Part shown: positions 42,154-51,236 of the stretch, in pieces
How the letters are laid out: each line of letters begins with the position of its first letter
Numbering within the stretch: position 1 is the stretch's first letter
From: Lachnospiraceae bacterium
GTDB lineage: Bacteria; Bacillota; Clostridia; Lachnospirales; Lachnospiraceae
Assembly: GCA_022790855.1 (NCBI GenBank)
Contig: JAAVYA010000021.1
Location: 91,070 to 155,069 of the forward strand
DNA: 64,000 nucleotides
Direction: 5' to 3'
Program-made: the position numbers and the translations under genes
The notes under the pieces: generated by a model
What the model saw: only the letters and a program-made list of their open reading frames with translations
Told to the model about the DNA's origin: nothing
Database searches by the model: none

Positions 42154-42867
42154 ATGGAATTACGATCATTGGAACAGGAGTTACGGTCAAATGCATATCC
42201 GGGAAGAGGAATCGTAATCGGAAGAACTCCCAATGGAGCGTATGCAGTAACAGCTTATTTTATCATGGGAAGAAGCGAAAATAGCCGTAACCGTATTTTC
42301 ATAACGGAAGGGGAAGGAATCCGGACCCAGGCATTTGATCCGGCAAAACTTGTGGACCCCAGCCTGGTGATTTATGCGCCGGTGCGTGTTCTTGGAAATA
42401 AGACGATCGTCACCAATGGAGACCAGACCGATACGATTTATGAATGCATGGATAAGCAGATGACCTTTGAACAGGCCTTGCGTACCCGGGAATTTGAGCC
42501 GGACGCCCCCAATTATACCCCCCGTATTTCAGGGATTATGCATGTAGAGGGCGGAACGTTTAATTATGCCATGTCTATCTTAAAGAGCAGCCAGGGGAAT
42601 CCTAAAAGCTGCTGCCGTTTTACCTTTGCATACGAGAATCCTATGCCGGGAGAAGGCCGCTTTATCCATACATACCAGTGCGACGGAACTCCTCTTCCCA
42701 GCTTTGAGGGAGAACCCAAGCCGGTGGGAATCGAAGATGATATGGAGCAATTTACAAAAGGACTGTGGGATAGTCTGAATGAGGAGAACAAAGTCTCTCT
42801 TTTTGTTCGCTATATTGAAATTGCTACGGGAGAATACAGAACGAAGATTATCAATAAGAATCAATAG
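42154..42867 (+). CDS. purO: IMP cyclohydrolase, archaeal PurO type
   Basis: 237 residues, far from the PurH N-terminal domain. It matches the PurO/IMP cyclohydrolase fold: GRGIVIGRTPNGAYAVTAYFIMGRSENSRNR near the start, then NYTPRISGIMHVEGG. It closes FAICAR to IMP, the last step of purine synthesis. The next gene, 18 bp downstream, supplies FAICAR, so the pair replaces bifunctional PurH. AGGAGGAAGG precedes the start. Confidence 0.87.
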   Translation: MELRSLEQELRSNAYPGRGIVIGRTPNGAYAVTAYFIMGRSENSRNRIFITEGEGIRTQAFDPAKLVDPSLVIYAPVRVLGNKTIVTNGDQTDTIYECMDKQMTFEQALRTREFEPDAPNYTPRISGIMHVEGGTFNYAMSILKSSQGNPKSCCRFTFAYENPMPGEGRFIHTYQCDGTPLPSFEGEPKPVGIEDDMEQFTKGLWDSLNEENKVSLFVRYIEIATGEYRTKIINKNQ

Positions 42868-42885
42868 GAATCGGGAGGATGACTC

Positions 42886-44061
42886 ATGCAGGAATTAGAG
42901 TTAAAATATGGATGCAACCCCAATCAGAAACCATCCAGGATTTTTATGGAGAACGGGGAACTGCCCATTCGGGTGTTAAATGGGAAGCCGGGGTATATTA
43001 ATTTTCTGGACGCCTTTAACGGCTGGCAGTTGGTGAAAGAGTTAAAAGAAGCTACAGGGCTTCCGGCGGCAACTTCCTTTAAGCATGTATCTCCGGCGGG
43101 AGCCGCTGTGGGACTGCCCCTTACGGATGTGGAAGCCCAGATTTATTGGGTAGCGGACTTGGGCGAGCTGTCTCCTTTGGCATGTGCTTACGCCAGGGCG
43201 AGAGGCGCGGACCGGATGTCCTCTTTTGGAGATTTTATTTCTCTGTCTGAGGTATGCGATGTTTCTACGGCCAAGATCATTAAGCGGGAAGTTTCTGACG
43301 GTGTGATTGCTCCGGGGTATGAACCGGAGGCGCTGGAAATACTGAAGGCTAAGAAAAAGGGCGGTTATAATATCATTGAAATTGATTCCGATTATGTGCC
43401 GGATCCGGTGGAACACAAAGAAGTGTTCGGCATCACCTTTGAGCAGGGGAGGAATGAATTGAAGATTGACAGGGAGCTGTTATCCCAGGTGGTGACGGAG
43501 AATCAGGAGATCCCAAACCAGGCTCAGATTGATCTGATGATTTCATTGATTACCTTAAAATATACCCAGTCCAATTCCGTTTGCTATGCCAAAGGCGGGC
43601 AGGCGATTGGTATCGGGGCAGGGCAGCAGTCCAGGATCCACTGTACGCGTCTTGCAGGAACGAAAGCGGATAATTGGTTTTTGCGTCAGTCCCCCAAGGT
43701 ACTGGGCCTTACATTTGTAGAGAAGATTGGCCGCGCGGACCGGGATAATGCTATTGATCTTTATATTGGGGAAGATTATATGGATGTTTTGGCCGACGGT
43801 GCATGGGAAGGAATTTTTAAGGAGAAGCCGGAGGTATTTACCAGGGAAGAGAAGCGAGCGTGGCTGGATCAAATGCGGGGAGTAGCCCTTGGCTCGGATG
43901 CATTTTTCCCCTTTGGTGATAATATAGAACGTGCCCACAAAAGCGGTGTGGCGTATGTAGCCCAGCCGGGAGGCTCTATTCGGGATGACAATGTAATTGA
44001 AACATGTAATAAATATGGGATAGCTATGTGTTTTACAGGGATCCGGCTGTTCCATCATTAA
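42886..44061 (+). CDS. Stand-alone AICAR formyltransferase (C-terminal half of PurH)
   Basis: 391 residues covering only the transformylase part. It begins ELKYGCNPNQKPSRIF and contains ATSFKHVSPAGAAVG (catalytic Lys-His), YTQSNSVCYAKGGQAIGIGAGQQSR, and AFFPFGDNIERAHKSGVAYVAQPGGSIRD. It transfers formyl from 10-formyl-THF to AICAR. It has no IMP cyclohydrolase domain; that activity is in the gene just upstream. Confidence 0.92.
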   Translation: MQELELKYGCNPNQKPSRIFMENGELPIRVLNGKPGYINFLDAFNGWQLVKELKEATGLPAATSFKHVSPAGAAVGLPLTDVEAQIYWVADLGELSPLACAYARARGADRMSSFGDFISLSEVCDVSTAKIIKREVSDGVIAPGYEPEALEILKAKKKGGYNIIEIDSDYVPDPVEHKEVFGITFEQGRNELKIDRELLSQVVTENQEIPNQAQIDLMISLITLKYTQSNSVCYAKGGQAIGIGAGQQSRIHCTRLAGTKADNWFLRQSPKVLGLTFVEKIGRADRDNAIDLYIGEDYMDVLADGAWEGIFKEKPEVFTREEKRAWLDQMRGVALGSDAFFPFGDNIERAHKSGVAYVAQPGGSIRDDNVIETCNKYGIAMCFTGIRLFHH

Positions 44062-44091
44062 GGATGCCTGAGAGCTGCCCAGGGAGGGCGC

Positions 44092-44137
44092 AAAACAGGG
44101 AGCGGACAGGCATGAAGCCTAATCCGCTCCCTGTTTT
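44092..44137. terminator. Bidirectional terminator between the purine pair and nagA
   Basis: 15-bp stem AAAACAGGGAGCGGA (44092-44106) / TCCGCTCCCTGTTTT (44123-44137) between convergent genes. Confidence 0.75.
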
Positions 44138-44239
44138 GTACTTGGGGGATCCAAAAGAAATATGCGAGCAAAAGAGGACGGATGCCCGGTACGCCAGTAG
44201 GGAATGGTTTCATCTATGCATCTGCATAGGTGTATCCTG

Positions 44240-45337
44240 CTACAGAACACGCACCAAATTCAGCTCCTGATCCACCAAAAGGATATCAGCTTTGTTTCCC
44301 ACAGACAGCCCGCCGATATCGTGTGCGCCAATACTTTTCGCAGGATTGACGGTTGCCGCCTTTATAGCAGATTCCAGAGGAATTCCAAAGGAAACGGCGT
44401 TTTTCATGCAGGCAAATAAATTCGTGACAGACCCGGCAAGGGTTCCGTCGGCCAATGTGGCTTTGCTGCCATGTTTGATTACTTCTTGTCCTCCCAGCTC
44501 ATAAGTTCCGTCCTCCATTCCGGCGGCTCGCATGGCGTCGCTGATGAGTACTACCCGGTCGTCTCCAAAGATAGAAAATATCATACGAACCACCGAAGGA
44601 TGAACATGGATACCGTCGCAGATTACTTCTGCCATGACGTGAGACTCTTCCGCAGCAGCCCCGATGATGCCGGGATCCCTGTGGTGCAGGGGGCTCATGG
44701 CGTTAAAAAGGTGGGTGGCATGATTGGCTCCTGCCTGAAACGCTTCCTTTGCGGTCTGATAGCCGGCTTCGGAATGACCCAGGGAGATGGAGACCGTATC
44801 ATGCATAGCCTCAATAAATTCCAGAGAGCCAGGGGCTTCCGGGGCAATGGTGATCAGGCGGATATTTCCGCCGCAGGAATCATTCAGGGCCTGGAACGTG
44901 GAAATGTTAGGATGAATGATATGGGAAGCTTTCTGAGCTCCTTTTTTTGCAGTGGAAATAAAAGGCCCTTCCATATGAATACCGGCAATGGAGGCATATT
45001 CTCTGCCGGAGGGGACTTCCTGGATACTTTGGAAAATATGTTCCAAATCCTCTGTGGGAAGCGTCATGGAGGTGGGGCAGAAGGAGGTGATTCCTTTGGA
45101 TTTTAAGTAGGCGGCAATCTCTGTAAGCCCCTTGGGGCTGCCGTCACAAAAATCATGCCCTACGGCTCCGTGAATGTGTACATCCACCAGACCAGGGAGG
45201 ACGTAGAGATCAGAAGCGTCTATGATTTCTTCTTCCGGTCCGGCTGTTTCAGTAATTTTGTGGGATGTATCTAGGATGAGATCCCGTCTTGTAAAGACGC
45301 CGGAATCTTCAAATACCAGCCCGTTTTGGATAATCAT
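44240..45337 (-). CDS. nagA: N-acetylglucosamine-6-phosphate deacetylase
   Basis: 365 residues. Amidohydrolase fold: metal motif DVHIHG near 52-57, HMEGPFIS (metal Glu), LGHSEA (metal His), GANHATHLFNAMSPLHHRDPG, ICDGIHVH, and the catalytic Asp in VLISDAMRAAGM. It removes acetate from GlcNAc-6-P; NagB, 12 bp upstream on the same strand, then makes fructose-6-P. The ribosome site is weak (AAAGGGGCC), suggesting coupling to nagB. Confidence 0.96.
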   Translation of the reverse strand: MIIQNGLVFEDSGVFTRRDLILDTSHKITETAGPEEEIIDASDLYVLPGLVDVHIHGAVGHDFCDGSPKGLTEIAAYLKSKGITSFCPTSMTLPTEDLEHIFQSIQEVPSGREYASIAGIHMEGPFISTAKKGAQKASHIIHPNISTFQALNDSCGGNIRLITIAPEAPGSLEFIEAMHDTVSISLGHSEAGYQTAKEAFQAGANHATHLFNAMSPLHHRDPGIIGAAAEESHVMAEVICDGIHVHPSVVRMIFSIFGDDRVVLISDAMRAAGMEDGTYELGGQEVIKHGSKATLADGTLAGSVTNLFACMKNAVSFGIPLESAIKAATVNPAKSIGAHDIGGLSVGNKADILLVDQELNLVRVL

Positions 45338-45349
45338 ATGGGCCCCTTT

Positions 45350-46099
45350 CTATGCCGGGAGGCAGTTGTGTTCTTTGATCAGGGACAGAGCTTCTTCGTC
45401 TGCAACAATGGTTACATTACTGTGAAGCTGCAGGATGGAAGCGGGAACCGCCGGAGTAATAGGCCCGAACAGCGCTTTGTATAAGGCGTCGGCCTTGGCG
45501 GAGCCGGAAGCCACTAACAGGATGCCCCTTGCCCTCATAATGTTCCCTACGCCCATGGAATATGCATATTTGGGAACTTCATCAATGGTGGCAAAGAAAC
45601 GGGCGTTGGCCTGGATGGTGTTCTCTGTCAGCTTTACGCAGTGGGCGCCGTTCTCAAAGGCGTCCCCCGGTTCGTTGAATCCGATGTGGCCGTTGTTGCC
45701 CAGGCCAAGAAGCTGTAAGTCGACGCCTCCTAACTGGTCGATGACAGAGTTGTAACGGCTGCATTCTGCTTCGATATCCGTCTCCAGTCCGTTGGGGATA
45801 TTGGTATTCTCTGCCTTAATGTTTACATGGTCGAATAAATTGGTGCGCATAAAAAAAGCATAGCTTTGATCGTTGTCTTTGGGCAGGCCTTTATATTCGT
45901 CCAGATTTACGGAACGGATTTCAGAAAAATCAAGATCGCCCTGTTTGAAACGCTCCACCAACTGCTGATATGCTCCGATGGGGGTAGAACCGGTGGCCAG
46001 TCCCAGTACGGCATTTGGCTTTAAAATAATCTGGGCTGCAATGATATTGGCGGCTTTGCGGCTCATCTCCTGATAGTCTTTTGCTTGGTAAATTTTCAT
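45350..46099 (-). CDS. nagB: Glucosamine-6-phosphate deaminase
   Basis: 249 residues from ATG 46099 (AAAGGAGGG upstream; the longer upstream frame is leader). It begins MKIYQAKDYQEMS. Signature blocks are LGLATGSTPIGAYQQL, VNLDEYKGL, LGLGNNGHIGFNEPGD (catalytic His) and VASGSAKADAL. It converts GlcN6P to fructose-6-P and ammonia. First gene of the nagBA operon with a palindrome at its start site that is a likely operator. Confidence 0.97.
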   Translation of the reverse strand: MKIYQAKDYQEMSRKAANIIAAQIILKPNAVLGLATGSTPIGAYQQLVERFKQGDLDFSEIRSVNLDEYKGLPKDNDQSYAFFMRTNLFDHVNIKAENTNIPNGLETDIEAECSRYNSVIDQLGGVDLQLLGLGNNGHIGFNEPGDAFENGAHCVKLTENTIQANARFFATIDEVPKYAYSMGVGNIMRARGILLVASGSAKADALYKALFGPITPAVPASILQLHSNVTIVADEEALSLIKEHNCLPA

Positions 46100-46140
46100 G
46101 AAAAACCCTCCTTTGGTCTGCGGCGCGTTCGATACGCCAT

Positions 46141-46160
46141 TGGAATCAGTTACCATTCCA
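46141..46160. promoter_or_regulatory. Palindromic operator candidate for nagBA
   Basis: TGGAATCAGTTACCATTCCA: 6-bp perfect arms TGGAAT/ATTCCA separated by 8 bp, touching the -10 box of the nagB promoter on its downstream side, as a repressor site would. The protein is unknown; the DeoR regulator at 48999 is one candidate, a GntR-type NagR elsewhere is another. Confidence 0.5.
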
Positions 46161-46188
46161 TTATAAATCACAGAAGAGAAAAAGTAAA
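46160..46188 (-). promoter_or_regulatory. Promoter of nagBA
   Basis: Minus strand: TTTACT (46188-46183), 17-bp spacer, TATAAT (46165-46160). Confidence 0.7.
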
Positions 46189-46249
46189 TAAGTTCATGGG
46201 AACAGTTCTGCACAATCAATACAAAACAATAAAAATTAATAGCAAAAAA

Positions 46250-46278
46250 TTGACAATAATAAGGGGAAATGGTACAAT
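46250..46278 (+). promoter_or_regulatory. Promoter of the transglutaminase-fold gene
   Basis: TTGACA (46250-46255), 17-bp spacer, TACAAT (46273-46278), divergent from nagBA. Confidence 0.75.
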
Positions 46279-46339
46279 CATAAAAAGCGTGAAAGATTAG
46301 CAAAATGATTCATTATGGAGTGGTAAAGGAGAAGGAAAG

Positions 46340-48970
46340 ATGGAAAGAGTCATGTCAAGCCAGGCCGGGCAATATGCGGCCGGGAAGTATCAGGAGACGC
46401 TGCCATTGTTGAAGGGGCGGGCAGCGGAGGTTGCAGCCTTTGTGGACGGGCTTACGGGGGATGAAAAGGTTCTGATGGAGTTTCTGTACGGCACCATGCC
46501 CATATGCGACAGTGCGGATTATGAGCCGCAGCTCATGTATGCATATGTGACTCACGCCTTGTTTCTGCGCCGGGAGAAAGCATGGACCAGGGAGCTGCCG
46601 GAAGATGTTTTTTTGAATTACGTATTGTATTACCGTGTGAATAATGAAAATATTACAGACTGCCGGAAATGGTTTTACGATATGCTGAATCCTTTGATTG
46701 AGGATCTAGGTCAGGAGGACGCAGTAAAAGAAGTAAATTACTGGTGTGCAAGGCAGGCGTCCTACACTGCTTCCGATGGGCGTACTTTAGGGCCGGTGGG
46801 AGTTTACTACAGCGGAAGCGGCCGCTGCGGAGAAGAATCCACCTTTCTTGTGACGGCTCTTCGCAGCGTTGGGATTGCAGCCCGCCAGGTATATACCCCA
46901 AGATGGGCCCATTGTGATGATAACCATGCCTGGGTGGAAGCCTGGGTGGACGGAGGCTGGCGGTTCCTGGGCGCCTGCGAGCCGGAAGAGGTGCTGAATA
47001 AGGGATGGTTTACCAATGCATCCTCCAGGGCCATAATGGTACATACCAGGGTTTTTTCTGATTATATAAGCCCGGAAGAAGGAAGAAAAGAGGAGATGAC
47101 AGAACGGGACGGGGCAGCCCTGTTTTTCAACGATACTTCTTTTTATGCCAAGACCGGGAAGCTGACGGTGCAGGTGAAGGATGAAGGGGGAAATCCGGTT
47201 TCCGGCGCCAAGGTATCCTTTTCCCTTTTGAACGCAGCGGAGTATTTTCCGGTTTCCGTGCTTTATACGGATGAAGGGGGAAAGGCATGCATTCACTTGG
47301 GATTGGGAAGCATTTGCGTTCAGGTGTCTGGAAACGGCTGCTTTTTGGAAGCTTTGGTGCAGAATGAGGGAGACACCTTTGCAGAGCTGACTTTGTCGAA
47401 AGAAGATTGGGAAAAAAGCCTGGCCAAAATGAAAGCAGGCTGGGTGGAGATAGACCATAGGGCTCCTCGGGACTACCCCATGCATCCGGTGAAATTGACC
47501 AAGGAACAGAAGGAAATAGGAAGAAGCCGGAAGAAAGAAGCAGACAAACTGCGTCTTCAAAAGTTATCAGGGTATGCAAAAGATCAGGCCCAGGCTCTGG
47601 AGGATTATCCGGACGCAGGGAAGTATCTGGAGCTTTCTTTTGGCAATGCCCCCCAAATCCATCGGTTTTTAAAGGAGCATCCCGGTGAAGACGGTGTTAG
47701 AATGCTGTCGGTGCTGTCACAAAAGGATTATCGGGATATTTCCGCGGAGGTACTGGGAGAACATTTTTCTTATGGGAAACAAGTACAAGAGGCGTCTTTC
47801 GGTACGTATTTAAAGGATGATGAGAATGCTTCAGAGCTGTTCTGGCGCTATGTGGCGAATCCGAGAATCCGGTTTGAAGCGATTACGCCTTATCGTTCTT
47901 ATATTATGGAGACCCTGACCAAGGAGCAGAAGGAGGCGTTTTGCCAAGAGCCGGAGGAGATCTGGAATTGGATTGAGGATACCATATCCTGTGAAAAAAG
48001 CAGGAATTATCATCCGGTGGTAACATCCCCGGCCGGTGTGCTGCGTACCGGACAGGGCGGACATTTGCCGAAAAAAACCTTATTTGTAGCAATATGCCGT
48101 ACCCTTGGCATTCCTGCCCGGCTCAACCCTGTGAATCAGGAGGCAGAATATTACAGGAATCATGCATTCCACGACGTATCTTCTCCCAAGCACACGGAGA
48201 AGCTGGTGAGGCTGGTATTAAAGAGCCAAGAGTCCCCGGCCTATTATGCGGATTGGACCATCGGCAGGCTTGGCGGCGGGGAAGAGCAGCCTGACGGCTG
48301 CGGTTTTGGAACCCTGGGCTTGTTTGGTAAAGAATTTACGGACGGTGTTATGACGCTGATGCTGCCGGAAGGCATTTACCGTTTGATTACCGCTGTAAGA
48401 CTTCCCAGCGGGAACCAGATGGAGGCGAGGCGAGTGCTGGATACGGCTGATTTTGTTCCCGGAGCCGACGGCGTACCGGAATGTGAGCTGGAACTGTACC
48501 TGCGCGAGCCCCAGATTTCCCAGATGCTGGAAAAACTGGCATTGGATGACTTTACGCTTGCCAAGGAAGATGGAACGGAAGTGGAAGCTAGGGAGCTGAT
48601 ACAGAATCATACCATGCTGGCCTTTTTGGAAGAGGGAGCGGAGCCGACGGAGCATGTCTTAAACGAATTGCGAGAGCAGGAGGAAGAAGTGAGAAAGAGC
48701 GGTCTTTCCCTTGTGTTTGTAGCCGCACGTAAGGATGCCCTTGAGAATCCTACCCTGGCGGATACCCTGAAACGTCTGCCGGCACAGGTATATTACGATG
48801 ATTTTACGGAGCTTCCGGAGATTCTGGCCAGACGGATGTATACGGATCCGGAGAAGCTTCCTTTGGTGCTGTTAGTAAGCCCCGGGCTTATCGGACGGTA
48901 TGCCAGCAGCGGATATAATGTGGGAAGCGTAGGATTGATGCTTCGGATTGCAAAGCTTTTGGAGCGTTAA
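46340..48970 (+). CDS. Large cytosolic transglutaminase-fold protein with thioredoxin-like C-terminus
   Basis: 876 residues, no signal peptide or membrane segment. The transglutaminase-like domain at about 130-230 has Cys163 (GRCGEES), His196 (DDNHAWVEAW) and GACEPEEVLNKGWF, with Glu214 as the probable third residue. An Ig-like/carboxypeptidase-regulatory segment lies at about 270-345 (QVKDEGGNPVSGAKVSF). A second transglutaminase-like block near 580 (HLPKKTLFVAICRTLGIPAR) has Gly where the Cys should be. The C-terminal 150 residues resemble a peroxiredoxin-like fold without cysteines (LDDFTLAKEDGTEVEAREL). Probably a peptidase or amidase; substrate unknown. Confidence 0.75.
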   Translation: MERVMSSQAGQYAAGKYQETLPLLKGRAAEVAAFVDGLTGDEKVLMEFLYGTMPICDSADYEPQLMYAYVTHALFLRREKAWTRELPEDVFLNYVLYYRVNNENITDCRKWFYDMLNPLIEDLGQEDAVKEVNYWCARQASYTASDGRTLGPVGVYYSGSGRCGEESTFLVTALRSVGIAARQVYTPRWAHCDDNHAWVEAWVDGGWRFLGACEPEEVLNKGWFTNASSRAIMVHTRVFSDYISPEEGRKEEMTERDGAALFFNDTSFYAKTGKLTVQVKDEGGNPVSGAKVSFSLLNAAEYFPVSVLYTDEGGKACIHLGLGSICVQVSGNGCFLEALVQNEGDTFAELTLSKEDWEKSLAKMKAGWVEIDHRAPRDYPMHPVKLTKEQKEIGRSRKKEADKLRLQKLSGYAKDQAQALEDYPDAGKYLELSFGNAPQIHRFLKEHPGEDGVRMLSVLSQKDYRDISAEVLGEHFSYGKQVQEASFGTYLKDDENASELFWRYVANPRIRFEAITPYRSYIMETLTKEQKEAFCQEPEEIWNWIEDTISCEKSRNYHPVVTSPAGVLRTGQGGHLPKKTLFVAICRTLGIPARLNPVNQEAEYYRNHAFHDVSSPKHTEKLVRLVLKSQESPAYYADWTIGRLGGGEEQPDGCGFGTLGLFGKEFTDGVMTLMLPEGIYRLITAVRLPSGNQMEARRVLDTADFVPGADGVPECELELYLREPQISQMLEKLALDDFTLAKEDGTEVEARELIQNHTMLAFLEEGAEPTEHVLNELREQEEEVRKSGLSLVFVAARKDALENPTLADTLKRLPAQVYYDDFTELPEILARRMYTDPEKLPLVLLVSPGLIGRYASSGYNVGSVGLMLRIAKLLER

Positions 48971-48998
48971 GGAGCAGGCAGCGGGGAGAGGAAACGTC

Positions 48999-49772
48999 AT
49001 GTTTATTGAGGAGCGGCATGAGAAGATTATGGAGCAGATCCGCAAAGAGGGCAGGGTTACGGTAAAAGAATTGAGCAATTTTTTTTCCGTAACCGAGGAC
49101 TGCGTTCGCAAAGACCTGAAGGCGCTGGAAAAAGAAGGGCAGCTGAAGCGAACCTATGGCGGGGCGGTATTGTCCAGGGATTATCCCTTGCGGCGGGATG
49201 TGATTGACCGCAGGGAAGTCAACGGTGAGAAGAAAGAGGCGATTGCGGCGGAGGCCCTGCTGCTGATCCGGGAGAATGAGACGATCTTTCTGGACATTTC
49301 TACCACGAATATTCGGCTGGCCAGGCTTTTGGTGCAATGGAACAAACGCCTGGTGGTCGTCAGTAATATGATGGATATTCTTCAGATCCTTTCCGCTAGC
49401 AGAGAGATCACGGCTGTCGGAACCGGAGGAACCGTAGTGCAGACGGTAAATGGGTTTCTGGGTGCGGAGGCCATTTCATTTATTGAACATTACAGCTTTG
49501 ACCGGGCGTTTTTGGGCACCTGCGGACTGGATATTACGGACGGCACCGTGACTACCCTGGGTGCGGAGGACGGCATGACAAAAAAGGCTGTGCTGAAAAG
49601 CAGCAGACATAATTATCTTGTGATGGAAAATGACAAATTTTATTTTAATGATTCATATAAATTTGCTCATTTGGATGAAATAGATGGAATTATTACAAAT
49701 CAGCTGCCGGACGGCGCCACCATGCAGGCATTGGAGGTAGCCGGAGTCACACTATTTGCAGGACAAAGCTGA
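48999..49772 (+). CDS. DeoR/GlpR-family transcriptional regulator
   Basis: 257 residues from ATG 48999 (GGAGAGGAAAC upstream). The N-terminal HTH reads IMEQIRKEGRVTVKELSNFFSVTEDCVRKDLKALEKEGQLKRTYGG. The C-terminal effector domain of the DeoRC type (IFLDISTTNIRLARLL...; GTGGTVVQTVNGFLG) binds a sugar phosphate in characterised relatives. It sits 28 bp after the transglutaminase-fold gene and 21 bp before the aminopeptidase, so it likely regulates this run and perhaps nagBA. Confidence 0.92.
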   Translation: MFIEERHEKIMEQIRKEGRVTVKELSNFFSVTEDCVRKDLKALEKEGQLKRTYGGAVLSRDYPLRRDVIDRREVNGEKKEAIAAEALLLIRENETIFLDISTTNIRLARLLVQWNKRLVVVSNMMDILQILSASREITAVGTGGTVVQTVNGFLGAEAISFIEHYSFDRAFLGTCGLDITDGTVTTLGAEDGMTKKAVLKSSRHNYLVMENDKFYFNDSYKFAHLDEIDGIITNQLPDGATMQALEVAGVTLFAGQS

Positions 49773-49793
49773 AAAAAGAAAGGGAGGGTTTTT

Positions 49794-51236
49794 ATGGTTT
49801 GGGAAGAAGATTTCGTTACAGTTGCAGCAGAAGACAGCCAGGGCTTTTTGGTGCAGTTTGTAAAAAAAGGAGAGCAGGAAGGCTTGCTGCAAGAAGGGAC
49901 AGAGGAGTTTTTTGACGCTTCCTTTTTGAAAACGGCGGTTTTGCCGGTGAATGGGAAGCTCACGCTTTTGGTGGGGATGGGAGAAAAATCCCTGGATAAG
50001 ATGAAGGTGAAAGAACTGGCTGCTAAGGCTGCATCGGAGTGCCAGGCCAGGAGGATCAAAGAAGTGTCCATGGATGTTTCCACGCTTTTGAAGGAGCAGG
50101 GCGTAGAGGCTGTCCGTGATATTACAGAAGGAGCCTTGCTGGGAAATTACTGCCAGATCCGTTTTGGAGAAGAGCAGAAAGAAGAGAAGCCCTGCAAAAT
50201 CTGGTTGTCTGGTATTTTCAGTGAGGATCTTTCACATGCCAAGTCTCTTGTAAAGGAAGCCGGCGCCTTGGCCCGGGGCGTCATGTTTGCCCGGGATATG
50301 GTGAATCTTCCCGGCAACCGTCTGCGTCCTGAGGAATTTGCCCGTCAGGTGATGGGGCGGATGGAGGGACTTCCTGTAGAGTGTATCTGCTATGACAGGG
50401 ATAAGCTGAAAGAGATGGGAATGGAGGCGCTGCTGGCGGTAGGCGACAGCAGTGAATATGCGCCTTGCATGATGGTGCTTCGGTATCAGGGAGCACCGGG
50501 AGAGCGCCGGATTACCGGGCTGGTAGGAAAAGGCGTTACCTGCGACACCGGGGGATACTGTCTGAAGGCCGCCAGCTCCCAGTTGGGTATTAAGGGAGAT
50601 ATGGCAGGGGGAGCCGCGGTGGCGGGAACCATTTATGCCCTGGCGCAGACAAGGGCCAAAACCAATGTGACGGCTGTGATTCCTATGGTGGAGAACCGGA
50701 TCTCATCAGGAAGCTTTTTGCCGGGGGACGTGATTTCCTCTTATGCAGGGAAAACCATTGAAATCGGCAATACCGATGCGGAAGGACGTTTGATTCTGGC
50801 AGATGCGGTAGCTTATGCCGTAGACCAGGAAAAGGTGACGGAGGTGTTAGATATCGCCACTCTTACCGGAGCGGTGGTAGGAATGCTGGGATTCAGCATT
50901 GGCGGAGTTTTGTGTGACGATGAATCCTGGTATGAGGAATTTCAGCGGGCCTATGATGTGTCCGGGGAGCGGTATCTTCGGATTCCCTTCTATGAAGAAC
51001 ATGAAAAAATGATAGAAAGCGAGCTGGCGGATGTGAGGAACATGAGCTCCGATGGATGCGGAACGATTACGGCAGGGCTCTTTATCCGCAAATTCGCCCA
51101 GGGGCGGCCATGGCTGCATCTGGATATTGCCGGTACGGCGTGGGTAGGACAGCCTGTATTTGCCTTCCAGTCCAAGGGCGCTACTGGAGCCGGCGTGACA
51201 ACCATGTATCAGCTATGCTGTCGGAAGGAGAAATGA
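49794..51236 (+). CDS. M17 leucyl aminopeptidase
   Basis: 480 residues, cytosolic. The M17 N-terminal domain lies at about 1-160. The catalytic domain has VGKGVTCDTGGYCLK (catalytic/metal Lys and Asp; the canonical Phe before Asp is Cys), GDMAGGAAVAG, and the family signature NTDAEGRLILADAVAYA. It removes N-terminal residues from peptides. Its stop overlaps the cutC start region (ATGATG). Partner genes suggest intracellular peptide breakdown. Confidence 0.93.
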   Translation: MVWEEDFVTVAAEDSQGFLVQFVKKGEQEGLLQEGTEEFFDASFLKTAVLPVNGKLTLLVGMGEKSLDKMKVKELAAKAASECQARRIKEVSMDVSTLLKEQGVEAVRDITEGALLGNYCQIRFGEEQKEEKPCKIWLSGIFSEDLSHAKSLVKEAGALARGVMFARDMVNLPGNRLRPEEFARQVMGRMEGLPVECICYDRDKLKEMGMEALLAVGDSSEYAPCMMVLRYQGAPGERRITGLVGKGVTCDTGGYCLKAASSQLGIKGDMAGGAAVAGTIYALAQTRAKTNVTAVIPMVENRISSGSFLPGDVISSYAGKTIEIGNTDAEGRLILADAVAYAVDQEKVTEVLDIATLTGAVVGMLGFSIGGVLCDDESWYEEFQRAYDVSGERYLRIPFYEEHEKMIESELADVRNMSSDGCGTITAGLFIRKFAQGRPWLHLDIAGTAWVGQPVFAFQSKGATGAGVTTMYQLCCRKEK

